Shown: positions 1 through 7,106 of the stretch, in pieces
How the letters are laid out: the number at the start of each line of letters is the position of its first letter
Position numbering within the stretch: position 1 is the first letter of the stretch
NCBI GenBank assembly: GCA_002780065.1
Contig: PEWQ01000038.1
Location: forward strand, 1 to 8,533
Length of the DNA: 8,533 nucleotides
From: Candidatus Hydrogenedentes bacterium CG07_land_8_20_14_0_80_42_17
GTDB lineage: Bacteria; UBA8481
Reading direction: 5' to 3'
Translations under genes and position numbers: made by a program
Notes under the pieces: model-generated
The model's database searches: none
The model's input: only the letters and a program-made list of their open reading frames with translations
Told to the model about the DNA's origin: nothing

Positions 1-681
1 ATTTTCGCCTTGGCTTATCATCTGCTTCGCCGAAATGGAAAAGAAGAGATCAAAATTTACTTCAACTCCCAGTCCTACTTTAGACGGTTTGTAATTCCCG
101 GTGCTTGAATCAATCTCGATAGGAGAAGCCTGACCTGCATCTACAGCCTGCTTTGCCGCAGTATTTTCCATTCCTAATATCTTCTGAGCCACTTCAAGAA
201 ATCTATCTTTGAGTGCGTCAGGAACAAGTCCTACACCCGTCACGACATCGGCAACCCGCCGGCTCGGGTCCGGTGAGCCGGCGGCCTCGTTGAGCGCGGA
301 AGCGAGAAGTTCAGGGCTTGCCCCCTTAGGCCCTTCATTCTGCAACCCTGCCCGCTTCGCGATTATCGCTCTTATGGACTTCATCACACTTGGATAATTT
401 TCTTTTACGATCTTCAAAATATCACTGGTGCTCTGCTGACCTTTTTCATCAAGTTTTTTTGCGAGTTTTTTGGCTATTTGCTCATCGATAGAATTTGTTT
501 TCTGTTTAGAATCGGAAAGTTCAACATTATCGCCTTTCTTCTCTTCATCATGTTTTGGAACATTAGGAAGATAAGAAATTGCTTTTGGATTAGCGTCATT
601 GGATGATGAAGATAATGTTCTCTTCATAACATCTTGAGACAAATATGAGTTCATTTTTATCAAATCCATTTTGTTTTTCAT
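1..681 (-). CDS. Unrecognised protein, 3' end cut by window edge
   Basis: An open frame of 227 codons runs from an ATG at 681 to the left edge with no stop, so the C-terminus lies outside the window. I do not recognise the family. Residues 1-80 are polar and low in complexity (serine, lysine, aspartate and glutamate rich, with no signal peptide) and look disordered. Residues about 80-110 are probably helical and basic. Residues about 115-150 are rich in alanine, proline and glycine and come from a GC-rich DNA patch. Residues about 150-227 look folded and end in a hydrophobic stretch (VNFDLFFSIS at 208-217). AAGGAAGG lies directly before the start at 681. In-frame ATGs at 669 and 654 are alternatives; the one at 669 sits 12 nt after the purine tract. 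Coding is supported by the uninterrupted frame and amino-acid-like composition. The function is unknown. Confidence 0.7.
   Translation of the reverse strand, partial: MKNKMDLIKMNSYLSQDVMKRTLSSSSNDANPKAISYLPNVPKHDEEKKGDNVELSDSKQKTNSIDEQIAKKLAKKLDEKGQQSTSDILKIVKENYPSVMKSIRAIIAKRAGLQNEGPKGASPELLASALNEAAGSPDPSRRVADVVTGVGLVPDALKDRFLEVAQKILGMENTAAKQAVDAGQASPIEIDSSTGNYKPSKVGLGVEVNFDLFFSISAKQMISQGEN
256..284. repeat. Perfect GC-rich inverted repeat inside a coding frame
   Basis: CCGCCGGCTC (256-265) and GAGCCGGCGG (275-284) are exact reverse complements separated by a 9-nt loop. The element is in frame with the minus-strand gene and encodes residues 133-142 (AAGSPDPSRR). It sits in a patch at about 225-360 that is clearly richer in G and C than the AT-rich DNA on both sides. 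It may be an inserted palindromic element or just a GC-rich linker; no T-run follows it on either strand, so it is not a classical terminator. Confidence 0.6.
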
Positions 682-689
682 CCTTCCTT
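682..689 (-). promoter_or_regulatory. Shine-Dalgarno-like tract of the left-edge gene
   Basis: On the minus strand AAGGAAGG abuts the ATG at 681. Pairing of the first AAGGA with 16S rRNA would leave 3 nt to ATG 681 or 15 nt to the in-frame ATG at 669. Neither spacing is ideal, so the exact start of this gene is uncertain. Confidence 0.4.
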
Positions 690-716
690 GGATTACTTCT
701 ATTGTCGGCAATAATC

Positions 717-762
717 AAAAAAACTTTAGCGGCTTATTTTTGTTAAAACTACTCATAAAGCC
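717..762 (-). terminator. Weak candidate terminator after the FAD oxidoreductase gene
   Basis: On the minus strand, nine bases past the stop codon, GGCTTTAT (762-755) can pair with ATAAGCC (737-731) with a one-base bulge and a 17-nt loop. A run of seven T follows (723-717). The stem is short and the T-run begins 7 nt after it, so this is a poor intrinsic terminator at best. The 89-nt gap to the next start shows no clear promoter, so read-through into the left-edge gene is possible. Confidence 0.3.
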
Positions 763-770
763 TCTGAGGT

Positions 771-3374
771 CTATTTAAAGATAAGTTTCCAGAGTAGTTT
801 CATTAATCCATTTTTTCTGAAGTCAGACCAAATTTCACCATAAGTTCTATGTGCGGATATACAATCGAAAAGCATCCTTCTGGTCGCTACTTCTTTTTTT
901 GCAATTCGTATTATTTTGTCGAGTAAACCAGTTTTTGAAATTACTTTAGTTATTCCTCTTAAGGCAGTCCCGAAAGGCATGTCGTGAATTACATTTTGAA
1001 AATGATCCTCATATTTTGAAAAACATTTTTTTGAAATACCATAGTTCAAAGCAATATCAGCAACGCATTTTGCCGTCATTATCGCCGCGTTTACGCCTTT
1101 TCCTTTGAACGGTCTAACTAATCCGCTTGCATCTCCAATTATAGCGTAGCGATCACCGTAATATGATTTTGCAGGCGCTGTAGGAAATTTGCCTTTGAAA
1201 AAATTTAATGCAGGTCTCAACTCATCAATCGTATTCGGTAATATATTCCGAACTTGAGGAAGATCTAGAAATGCATCCAGCTCTCTTGCCGTCACTTTAG
1301 CTCCTGCAATATTCAATACTACATGATCACGCTTAGGAGTAATCGCTCCGAATTCGACACCGGCGAGTTCAGGCAGATACGCGTGAATCGAACCTCCATA
1401 GCTATTAACCATTTCTATTCCTGGATGAATTTTCGTCAGTACCGATTGAGTTGATCTTGGGGGAATATAAGAAGTCTCGGATTTAAAAAGTGACATTGCT
1501 CCGTCGTCCATTCCAAAAGCTCCTATAACAAGATCGACTGCTCGTGAGTCCGTGTCCGAATATATCATCACTCGATCCCGCTCTATTTCTATTCCGACAA
1601 CTCTGGCATTTAATATCTCTGCCCCGCGCTCTTTCGCTATATCCAACAAATATCTGTCAAACGTAATTCTTCTTACTGCATACGCCGCGCTCTTTTCATC
1701 GGGTAATTCGATCGACTCATTTCGTCCGTGGAGAACGTATTTATCAATCTTTCTCTGAACTAAATCGTGAGGAAAAGAAACTCCGATATCTTCTAATATC
1801 TTTTCAATTGGAGGAGAAAGCACTCCTACACATGGATTGTAATTTCCTCTTCCGTCGTAGCGTTTCCCTTCGTAAACTGCAACGTGTATGTCTATCCCTT
1901 TCCGCTTTGCTCCGCCAATAAGCGCAATTGCCGCGGAAGCTCCGGCAGGTCCGCCTCCAATGATTGCAATCTTTGCTCCGGATTTCAAAGGGCCAAGCTC
2001 GTCTTTTATTCCAAACTTCATATCAGTTATACCTTTCGCCCGCTTCATGAATTGCTTGAAAGTGGAACGAATTAAACTCATCTGCAATGACATCGAAATA
2101 AATTCTTTCCATGATTCTTTGTACGAACGATTTCCCGTTAATATGTCCCACGTCACTCTTCTTAATGATTTTCCGACTTCGGTCGAATTTGTAAGCACTT
2201 CGACAAATGAAGCCGACATGAACTCATGTCTTCTCATCAAGTCATGAAGCAAAAATAATGGAACGCTGTATCGGTTATCTCTAACAAATTTTTCCGTCAT
2301 TGACCGAACATAATTTTCGTTCAAAGTTTTTTTGTCTATTCCATGATTTATTATTGCATCCGCCGCTTCACGAGCACAAACAAATGCAGAATAAATTCCA
2401 TTCTTGTAAGAACGTGAAAATGCCGCGTCGCCGACAAATATCAATCGGTCAGAAACTGCGCCGCGTGCACCGCCAATTGGAATTCTCGGCCGACATGTGC
2501 AAAATCTTTTAGGCGGTGTCCAAGTCGGCGGTAGAAGTGCTCTGAAAGATGGTATCTCCAAAAATCTGTGAAGATCCTCTAATGTCGCATTGCGCTTCGG
2601 AACAATCAAAACTGTTAAATATTTTGTCTTCGGTATGACAGCGGCAAACCTCTGTAATTCAAATGTCGGTGAAAAAACATGAATGTCGTCTCCAAAATGC
2701 TCCTCTATCCAATCCTCATCGATCGGCAATTCCGCTTGAATAGTGACAAGAGAATCTGGAGGACGATAGCCTATTTTTTTTGCGGTTAAATCTCGGATTA
2801 ATCCCGAATTTATGCCGCATGCAATAATGACTAGATCAAATTCCTCTTCTCTCTTCTGAGTCACTACCTTAATTTTAGAACCTTTTACTGACGGAATTAT
2901 TTCGGCGACATTTTCCTGTATGAGTTCTATTCCCTCGTCGACTACATGTTCGAGTAAAAAATCGTCGAATGAAATAGGCGCATCTGGAATTGAGCATAAC
3001 GGTCCGTTGCCGCGGAATACTACTGAGATGCGTTTGACTTTATCCGGCTGAGTAATCCGAACTGTTTGCCCCGGAGCATGAATCGTATATCCACTAATCT
3101 TTCTCTGCACCCGCGTCTCGGGTATGTTTATGCCTTCGGCTCTCATGAGCTCAACAAGAGTCTCCGATATAACTCCTGCGCAGAGATTGCATCCTGCCGG
3201 ACCGGTTGTCAGAAAATGCTTTGCATCGAAAATTTTTATTTTGAGGTCGAGGCCCCGGAGCCGTGCTTCTTTAGTGATAAAATGCGCCGTAAATGTTCCG
3301 GCAGGTCCGCCTCCAATGACTGCGATCCTAGAACCATCTTCAAGTTTTATTACCATAATTAAAAAATACCTCAT
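771..3374 (-). CDS. Tandem (two-module) geranylgeranyl-reductase-like FAD oxidoreductase
   Basis: This 867-aa protein is two homologous FAD modules in one chain; family members are usually a single module of about 350-450 aa. Module 1 (about 15-440) has the dinucleotide-binding GGGPAG at 21-26, a Cys motif CNLCAGVIS at 62-70, VQRKI at 89-93 and GDAAFSRSYKNGI at 315-327. Module 2 (about 465-867) repeats these: GGGPAG 473-478, NPCVGVLS 513-520, VQRKI 539-543 and GDASGLVRPFKGKG 747-760. Even the helical tails match (GNRSYKESW 414-422; AHRTYGEIW 841-849). Relatives reduce isoprenoid double bonds in lipids, quinone or chlorophyll side chains using FAD; the substrate here is unknown. There is no signal peptide. 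ATG 3374 has no Shine-Dalgarno; the in-frame ATG at 3356 has GAGG 12 nt upstream and is an equally plausible start. The gene is monocistronic or leads the left-edge gene, and is divergent from the esterase. Confidence 0.85.
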   Translation of the reverse strand: MRYFLIMVIKLEDGSRIAVIGGGPAGTFTAHFITKEARLRGLDLKIKIFDAKHFLTTGPAGCNLCAGVISETLVELMRAEGINIPETRVQRKISGYTIHAPGQTVRITQPDKVKRISVVFRGNGPLCSIPDAPISFDDFLLEHVVDEGIELIQENVAEIIPSVKGSKIKVVTQKREEEFDLVIIACGINSGLIRDLTAKKIGYRPPDSLVTIQAELPIDEDWIEEHFGDDIHVFSPTFELQRFAAVIPKTKYLTVLIVPKRNATLEDLHRFLEIPSFRALLPPTWTPPKRFCTCRPRIPIGGARGAVSDRLIFVGDAAFSRSYKNGIYSAFVCAREAADAIINHGIDKKTLNENYVRSMTEKFVRDNRYSVPLFLLHDLMRRHEFMSASFVEVLTNSTEVGKSLRRVTWDILTGNRSYKESWKEFISMSLQMSLIRSTFKQFMKRAKGITDMKFGIKDELGPLKSGAKIAIIGGGPAGASAAIALIGGAKRKGIDIHVAVYEGKRYDGRGNYNPCVGVLSPPIEKILEDIGVSFPHDLVQRKIDKYVLHGRNESIELPDEKSAAYAVRRITFDRYLLDIAKERGAEILNARVVGIEIERDRVMIYSDTDSRAVDLVIGAFGMDDGAMSLFKSETSYIPPRSTQSVLTKIHPGIEMVNSYGGSIHAYLPELAGVEFGAITPKRDHVVLNIAGAKVTARELDAFLDLPQVRNILPNTIDELRPALNFFKGKFPTAPAKSYYGDRYAIIGDASGLVRPFKGKGVNAAIMTAKCVADIALNYGISKKCFSKYEDHFQNVIHDMPFGTALRGITKVISKTGLLDKIIRIAKKEVATRRMLFDCISAHRTYGEIWSDFRKNGLMKLLWKLIFK
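1941..1963. repeat. 23-nt exact copy shared with 3297-3319 (module 2 copy)
   Basis: These 23 bases encode, on the minus strand, the IGGGPAG loop of module 2 and are identical to 3297-3319, which encode the same loop of module 1. Apart from a shorter shared stretch over VQRKI, the two modules have diverged strongly. Confidence 0.8.
3297..3319. repeat. 23-nt exact copy shared with 1941-1963 (module 1 copy)
   Basis: This is the module 1 copy of the nucleotide-identical FAD-loop segment, 1,356 bp from the other copy in the same orientation. Confidence 0.8.
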
Positions 3375-3466
3375 TATCAGGTTATTAGCTATCTTCTTTC
3401 TATTTCATACGCATCTTTATTATGATAAAATTTGACGGCTATGATTCCAATATCGCAAATCGTCTT

Positions 3467-3472
3467 AGGAAG
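3467..3472 (+). promoter_or_regulatory. Shine-Dalgarno deciding the esterase start
   Basis: AGGA (3467-3470), extended to AGGAAG, lies 6 nt (from AGGA) before ATG 3477. Neither TTG 3432 nor ATG 3441, the two upstream in-frame starts, has a purine-rich site, so 3477 is preferred. Confidence 0.55.
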
Positions 3473-3476
3473 TGTT

Positions 3477-4664
3477 ATGCTTCTCAACATTATGACTTCA
3501 TCTGAAAATTTCGGCTCAAAAAATATTGAAGTTTTTTTAGAAGTTCGTCTGCCGAATGAAACTCCTGATGAAAAGATTTTCATTGCAGGCAGTTCTGAGT
3601 CTATCGGTAATTGGAAAGCAGACGGCTTTGAACTTTCACGTATAGATTCTTTGACGGCAAGTTGCAGATTTAAAATCTCCCGCAATGAAATTTTTGAATA
3701 TAAAATTACTCGAGGTTCTTGGCAGACTGTTGAAAAAGATAAAAATGGAGCAGAGATTCAAAATAGAAAATTCGATCCGCGCGGCTTTGCCGGCAAAGAT
3801 ACCATAGAGATAAAAGTCGATGTTGCTTCGTGGTCTGATACTGCAAAACCTGCTTCTCATACGCTCACAGGAGATATACGCTTCCACGAAAATTTTCAAT
3901 CTCATATTTTGGAAAATTCCCGCACGATTTCTGTATACTTGCCGCCCGGCTATAAAAACTCTCGTCGAAGATATCGCGTGCTATACATGCACGACGGTCA
4001 AAATATATTTGACGCCGCAACATCGTTTTCTGGAGTCGAATGGGGAGTTGACGAAGCTTGCGAGCAATTAATATCTGAAGGCAAGATTGAACCGATTATT
4101 GTTGTAGGAATAAATAATAATGACAAAAGAGTCGATGAATATACGCCTGCTGAGTCAACTGACCCGAAGCGAGAAGGCGGAGGAAAAGGCGTTGCTTACG
4201 GAAAATTTATTATAGAAGAGCTTAAACCATTTATCGACAGAATATACCGCACAAGAAGTTCCAGAAAAAATACTTTCATTATGGGTTCCTCGCTTGGTGG
4301 ATTGATATCTCTGCATCTTGCATGGACAAGACCGGATATATTCGGCAATGCCGGCATAGTTTCTCCCGCGCTTTGGTGGGCTGACTCGGAAATACTTCAG
4401 CGAATAAAAAAAGAGCCTCCGCCTAAACCTCTTCCAAAACTTTGGATCGATATGGGCACTGAAGAGGGGAACAGTCACGATTCCTTTAAGGAATGCATAG
4501 AAGAACTTTCAACATTAAAATCTATTCTCAAAGAAAAGGGATGGCGAGAAGGAAGAAATTTGAAGGCTTATCTTGCAGAAGGACAGAATCACAGCGAACG
4601 CGCATGGAATTCAAGAATTGAAATTATACTGGAATACTTTTTTAAAATTCCAAAAAATAACTAA
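3477..4664 (+). CDS. Esterase (esterase D/Fes-like) with N-terminal CBM20-like domain
   Basis: This is a 395-aa protein counted from ATG 3477. Residues about 15-120 resemble a starch-binding (CBM20-type) beta-sandwich: IFIAGSSESIGNW at 34-46, then EYKITRGSW at 74-82. Residues about 140-390 form an alpha/beta hydrolase of the putative esterase family (PF00756): YLPPGY 154-159, HDGQNIF 172-178, and the nucleophile elbow GSSLG 270-274 with Ser272. His372 in GQNHSERAW is the likely catalytic His. Asp325 (WIDMG) is a candidate acid. Relatives cleave carboxylic esters, including feruloyl/acetyl esters and siderophore lactones; the substrate cannot be read from sequence. The frame stays open upstream to TTG 3432 and ATG 3441. 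Those longer forms add a hydrophobic stretch (IPISQIVLGSVMLL) with no basic residue before it, a poor signal peptide, and they lack a ribosome site. The protein is therefore predicted cytoplasmic, though export is not excluded. It is a single gene, divergent from the FAD oxidoreductase and convergent with ilvN. Confidence 0.8.
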   Translation: MLLNIMTSSENFGSKNIEVFLEVRLPNETPDEKIFIAGSSESIGNWKADGFELSRIDSLTASCRFKISRNEIFEYKITRGSWQTVEKDKNGAEIQNRKFDPRGFAGKDTIEIKVDVASWSDTAKPASHTLTGDIRFHENFQSHILENSRTISVYLPPGYKNSRRRYRVLYMHDGQNIFDAATSFSGVEWGVDEACEQLISEGKIEPIIVVGINNNDKRVDEYTPAESTDPKREGGGKGVAYGKFIIEELKPFIDRIYRTRSSRKNTFIMGSSLGGLISLHLAWTRPDIFGNAGIVSPALWWADSEILQRIKKEPPPKPLPKLWIDMGTEEGNSHDSFKECIEELSTLKSILKEKGWREGRNLKAYLAEGQNHSERAWNSRIEIILEYFFKIPKNN

Positions 4665-4692
4665 TTTTGTTAACCAACTTTTAAATTCCGTG

Positions 4693-4721
4693 AAGGTGTC
4701 AAAGTATCAATATGACGCCTT
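4693..4721 (+). terminator. Hairpin between convergent esterase and ilvN
   Basis: AAGGTGTCA (4693-4701) pairs with TGACGCCTT (4713-4721) over nine base pairs, one of them a G-U wobble on the plus-strand RNA, with an 11-nt loop. On the minus strand the same wobble becomes a C-A mismatch, so the hairpin favours the esterase transcript. It begins 28 nt after the esterase stop and ends 2 nt before the ilvN stop codon. No good U-run follows on either strand, so intrinsic termination is uncertain. Confidence 0.4.
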
Positions 4722-4723
4722 TA

Positions 4724-5242
4724 TCAAGTCTCTTCTCTGCCTCGCGCCATCAGCATCTTTCCGGAACGAACAACTTCTAATATTCCGTATTTCTTAAATA
4801 ATTCAAAGCTTGCATCTATCTTCTCTGTTGCTCCTGAAATTCCAATTAGCAGATAGTCTTCGCCGAAATCTAAGGTCTGTCCCTTAAAATGCTCCACTAT
4901 CTGAAGAACCTCTGTTCTCTTTTCTGTCGGCGTTTCAACTTTGAATAACGCGTATTCCCGCTCGATTACATCTTCTCCGCTATGATCCTTCGCATGCAGA
5001 ACATCAACGAGTTTCGAAACCTGTTTAATTATCTGTTCGAGCGTCTCTGCATCTCCGGTAGAAACTATTGTCATTCTGGAAAATCGAGAATCCTGGCTTT
5101 CGCTGACCACTAGCGAATCTATATTGAATCCTCTTCTCGCGAAAACCTGAGCTACACGCATAAGAACACCGGGTTTGTTCGCAACATAAATGCTTATCGT
5201 ATGTTTTGGTAATTCTTTATTCCCATTCTTCTTCGCATTCAT
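4724..5242 (-). CDS. ilvN: Acetolactate synthase, small (regulatory) subunit
   Basis: This 172-aa protein is the regulatory subunit that activates IlvB and confers valine feedback inhibition. An N-terminal ACT domain spans about 14-88 (HTISIYVANKPGVLMRV, RRGFNIDSLVV). A C-terminal small-subunit domain spans about 95-167, with YLLIGISG at 130-137. Asn22, Gly25 and Asn40 align with Asn11, Gly14 and Asn29 of E. coli IlvH, residues known to matter for valine binding, so feedback control is probably retained. The length is normal for the family (about 160-175 aa). The start ATG overlaps the ilvB stop (ATGA, 5239-5242), and AAGGAG lies 9 nt upstream, indicating translational coupling. The gene is also called ilvH in other bacteria. 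ilvC, a common next gene, does not follow; the convergent esterase does. Confidence 0.95.
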   Translation of the reverse strand: MNAKKNGNKELPKHTISIYVANKPGVLMRVAQVFARRGFNIDSLVVSESQDSRFSRMTIVSTGDAETLEQIIKQVSKLVDVLHAKDHSGEDVIEREYALFKVETPTEKRTEVLQIVEHFKGQTLDFGEDYLLIGISGATEKIDASFELFKKYGILEVVRSGKMLMARGREET

Positions 5243-6993
5243 TTTTCTTCACTCCTTGGCTTTCTTCTTCGTTTAGCAGGCTTAGCGGCAATTTCAGTCG
5301 GAGCACTCTTTGGAGGTGAAATAATCATCTTCGATAGAGGCGCTCCTGCAGGAACCATCGGAAATACATTGTCTTCTTTAATAAGCTCTGCCCATATCAG
5401 ACACGGTCCTTTGTATTCAATGGCTTCCTTCAATGTCCGCTCAACGTCCGCATTTCTACGAATTCTAAATGACTTGCACCCGTATGCTTTTGCAATCAAA
5501 GCAAAATTCGGATTACCGGTCAAATCAACTCCGGAAAGACGATTATCAAAGAAAAGTTCCTGCCATTGCCTCACCATTCCGAGATATCTATTTTCCATCA
5601 CTATAATCTTCACGGGCAGATTGTTGTTCATCATCGTTGCCAATTCGGACATAGTCATCTGAAAACCTCCATCCCCGACAATAGCAACCACGAGTTCGTT
5701 GGGTCTTCCAAATTGAGCTCCCAACGCGGCAGGGAATCCAAAACCCATTGTTCCTGCGCCGCCCGAAGATATCCACGACCTGTTCTTATGAACCTTGTAA
5801 AACTGAGCAGTCCACATCTGATGCTGTCCTACATCAGTCACGATTATGGCTTCACCCTTTGTGAGTCTATACAATGTATCTACAATATAAGGAACTTTTA
5901 AGCCGCCTTTCTTTGAACATTTCAGAGGAAACTTATTCCGCCACTTTTCAATCTTTCTCCACCAGTCATCTGTATCTAACCGTGAAATGTGTTTATTCAG
6001 TTCTCTTAAAACATGCTTTGCATCGCCAATCACATAATAGTCGGGTCTAATAATCTTATTTATTTCTGCAGGGTCTATGTCAATGTGAATCTTAACTGCA
6101 TCAACGCAGAATTCACTTAATTTTCCGGTGATTCTGTCGTCCCATCTTCCACCTATCGAAAAGATAAGATCACATTCGGAAACTGCCTTGTTCGCGTATA
6201 CCGTGCCATGCATTCCGAACATTCCTAAAGACAATTCGTGATCTTCAGGAAATGCTCCTTTGCCAAGCAAAGTATTCACTACAGGCGCATGTAGAGTTGT
6301 AGCCAGCTTCATCAATTCAGAACATGCATTTGAAATTACTGCGCCGTGACCGACATATAACACGGGGCGCTTCGAACGCCTAAGCGCGCCCGCAATTCGT
6401 TCGACCTCTTCTCTGTCGAAGTCTTCGAGGTCGCGCGGCTTGTAGCCTGGAAGATCCATCTCCGCATTTAGCGGCACTGTGCACGGTGAGGTCGCAACAT
6501 CTTTCGGAATATCAATGTGAACCGGACCAGGCCGGCCAGTTTGCGCAATATAAAATGCTTCCTTCATTACTCTGGGCAAATCATTGGCATCTTTAACTAG
6601 ATAGCTATGTTTTACAACTGGAAGAGTCATTCCGAAAATATCGCCCTCTTGAAACGCATCTTTTCCAAGCATAGATGTAACCGTCTGACCGGTAATCACT
6701 ATTACCGGAGCAGAATCCATATACGCATTCAATAATCCAGTAACAGTATTCGTAGCTCCAGGACCGCTTGTCACACAAACAACTCCAGGTCTGCCTGTTG
6801 CCCTGGCGTAACCCTCTGCGGCATGCATTGCCCCCTGTTCGTGCCTAACTAATATAAGTTTTATTCCAGAATCAACTAATGCATCGTATATTGGAATAGT
6901 AACACCACCAGGTATGCCCCAAATATACTCGACATTCTGTTCTTTGAGACATTCTATTAATACTTCTGCACCACTTAAAGATTTTGTTTCCAT
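5239..6993 (-). CDS. ilvB: Acetolactate synthase, large (catalytic) subunit
   Basis: A thiamine-diphosphate enzyme that condenses two pyruvates to 2-acetolactate, or pyruvate plus 2-oxobutyrate to 2-aceto-2-hydroxybutyrate, the first common step of branched-chain amino acid synthesis. It is 584 aa from ATG 6993. The N-terminal TPP domain carries the catalytic Glu52 (RHEQGAMHAAEGYA). The central FAD-binding domain has SIGGRWDDRITG at 279-290. The C-terminal TPP domain has GDGGF at 440-444, with Asp441 and Asn468 as Mg ligands. Trp477 in GMVRQWQ marks the acetolactate synthase channel, distinguishing it from pyruvate oxidase and glyoxylate carboligase. AAGGAG lies 9 nt before ATG 6993; an in-frame ATG at 7020 has no such site and is rejected. 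An unusual basic tail (about 559-584, KPAKRRRKPRSEEK at the end) follows the usual terminus. The gene is the first of an ilvBN operon. Confidence 0.96.
   Translation of the reverse strand: METKSLSGAEVLIECLKEQNVEYIWGIPGGVTIPIYDALVDSGIKLILVRHEQGAMHAAEGYARATGRPGVVCVTSGPGATNTVTGLLNAYMDSAPVIVITGQTVTSMLGKDAFQEGDIFGMTLPVVKHSYLVKDANDLPRVMKEAFYIAQTGRPGPVHIDIPKDVATSPCTVPLNAEMDLPGYKPRDLEDFDREEVERIAGALRRSKRPVLYVGHGAVISNACSELMKLATTLHAPVVNTLLGKGAFPEDHELSLGMFGMHGTVYANKAVSECDLIFSIGGRWDDRITGKLSEFCVDAVKIHIDIDPAEINKIIRPDYYVIGDAKHVLRELNKHISRLDTDDWWRKIEKWRNKFPLKCSKKGGLKVPYIVDTLYRLTKGEAIIVTDVGQHQMWTAQFYKVHKNRSWISSGGAGTMGFGFPAALGAQFGRPNELVVAIVGDGGFQMTMSELATMMNNNLPVKIIVMENRYLGMVRQWQELFFDNRLSGVDLTGNPNFALIAKAYGCKSFRIRRNADVERTLKEAIEYKGPCLIWAELIKEDNVFPMVPAGAPLSKMIISPPKSAPTEIAAKPAKRRRKPRSEEK
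5252..5257 (-). promoter_or_regulatory. Shine-Dalgarno of ilvN
   Basis: AAGGAG on the minus strand, 9 nt before ATG 5242, inside the end of ilvB. Together with the ATGA overlap it supports coupled translation of the two subunits. Confidence 0.8.
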
Positions 6994-7002
6994 TTTTTGA
7001 CT

Positions 7003-7008
7003 CTCCTT
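7003..7008 (-). promoter_or_regulatory. Shine-Dalgarno deciding the ilvB start
   Basis: AAGGAG on the minus strand, 9 nt before ATG 6993, the same spacing as for ilvN. It lies inside the longer reading from ATG 7020, which argues that 6993 is the real start. Confidence 0.8.
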
Positions 7009-7106
7009 GTTTATGATCATATCTATTTCTTATTAAAATTGCAATAATAAATACATAATATCTATTTAAAAATTATTTTTCAGCAATAATTAGTAATTTA
7101 CTTAGA

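Noticed and set aside
209-397. Plus-strand 62-aa frame over the GC-rich patch
   Set aside because: It is antisense to the left-edge gene and is open only because GC-rich DNA has few stops.
762-770. Short palindrome CCTCAGAGG just after the FAD oxidoreductase stop
   Set aside because: The 1-nt centre cannot form a hairpin loop, and it is too short to call an operator.
3389-3685. Minus-strand 98-aa frame under the esterase start
   Set aside because: Antisense to a gene with recognisable domains; the translation shows no family motif.
4155-4478. Minus-strand 107-aa frame within the esterase
   Set aside because: Antisense to the catalytic domain; low-complexity composition with no motif.
6994-7020. 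Longer ilvB starting at ATG 7020
   Set aside because: No ribosome site precedes it, while AAGGAG lies 9 nt before ATG 6993 and inside the longer reading.
7063-7070. TTTAAATA resembling an archaeal TATA box upstream of ilvB
   Set aside because: Expected by chance in such AT-rich DNA; strong Shine-Dalgarno sites, the -35/-10 pair and bacterial-type proteins fit a bacterium better.
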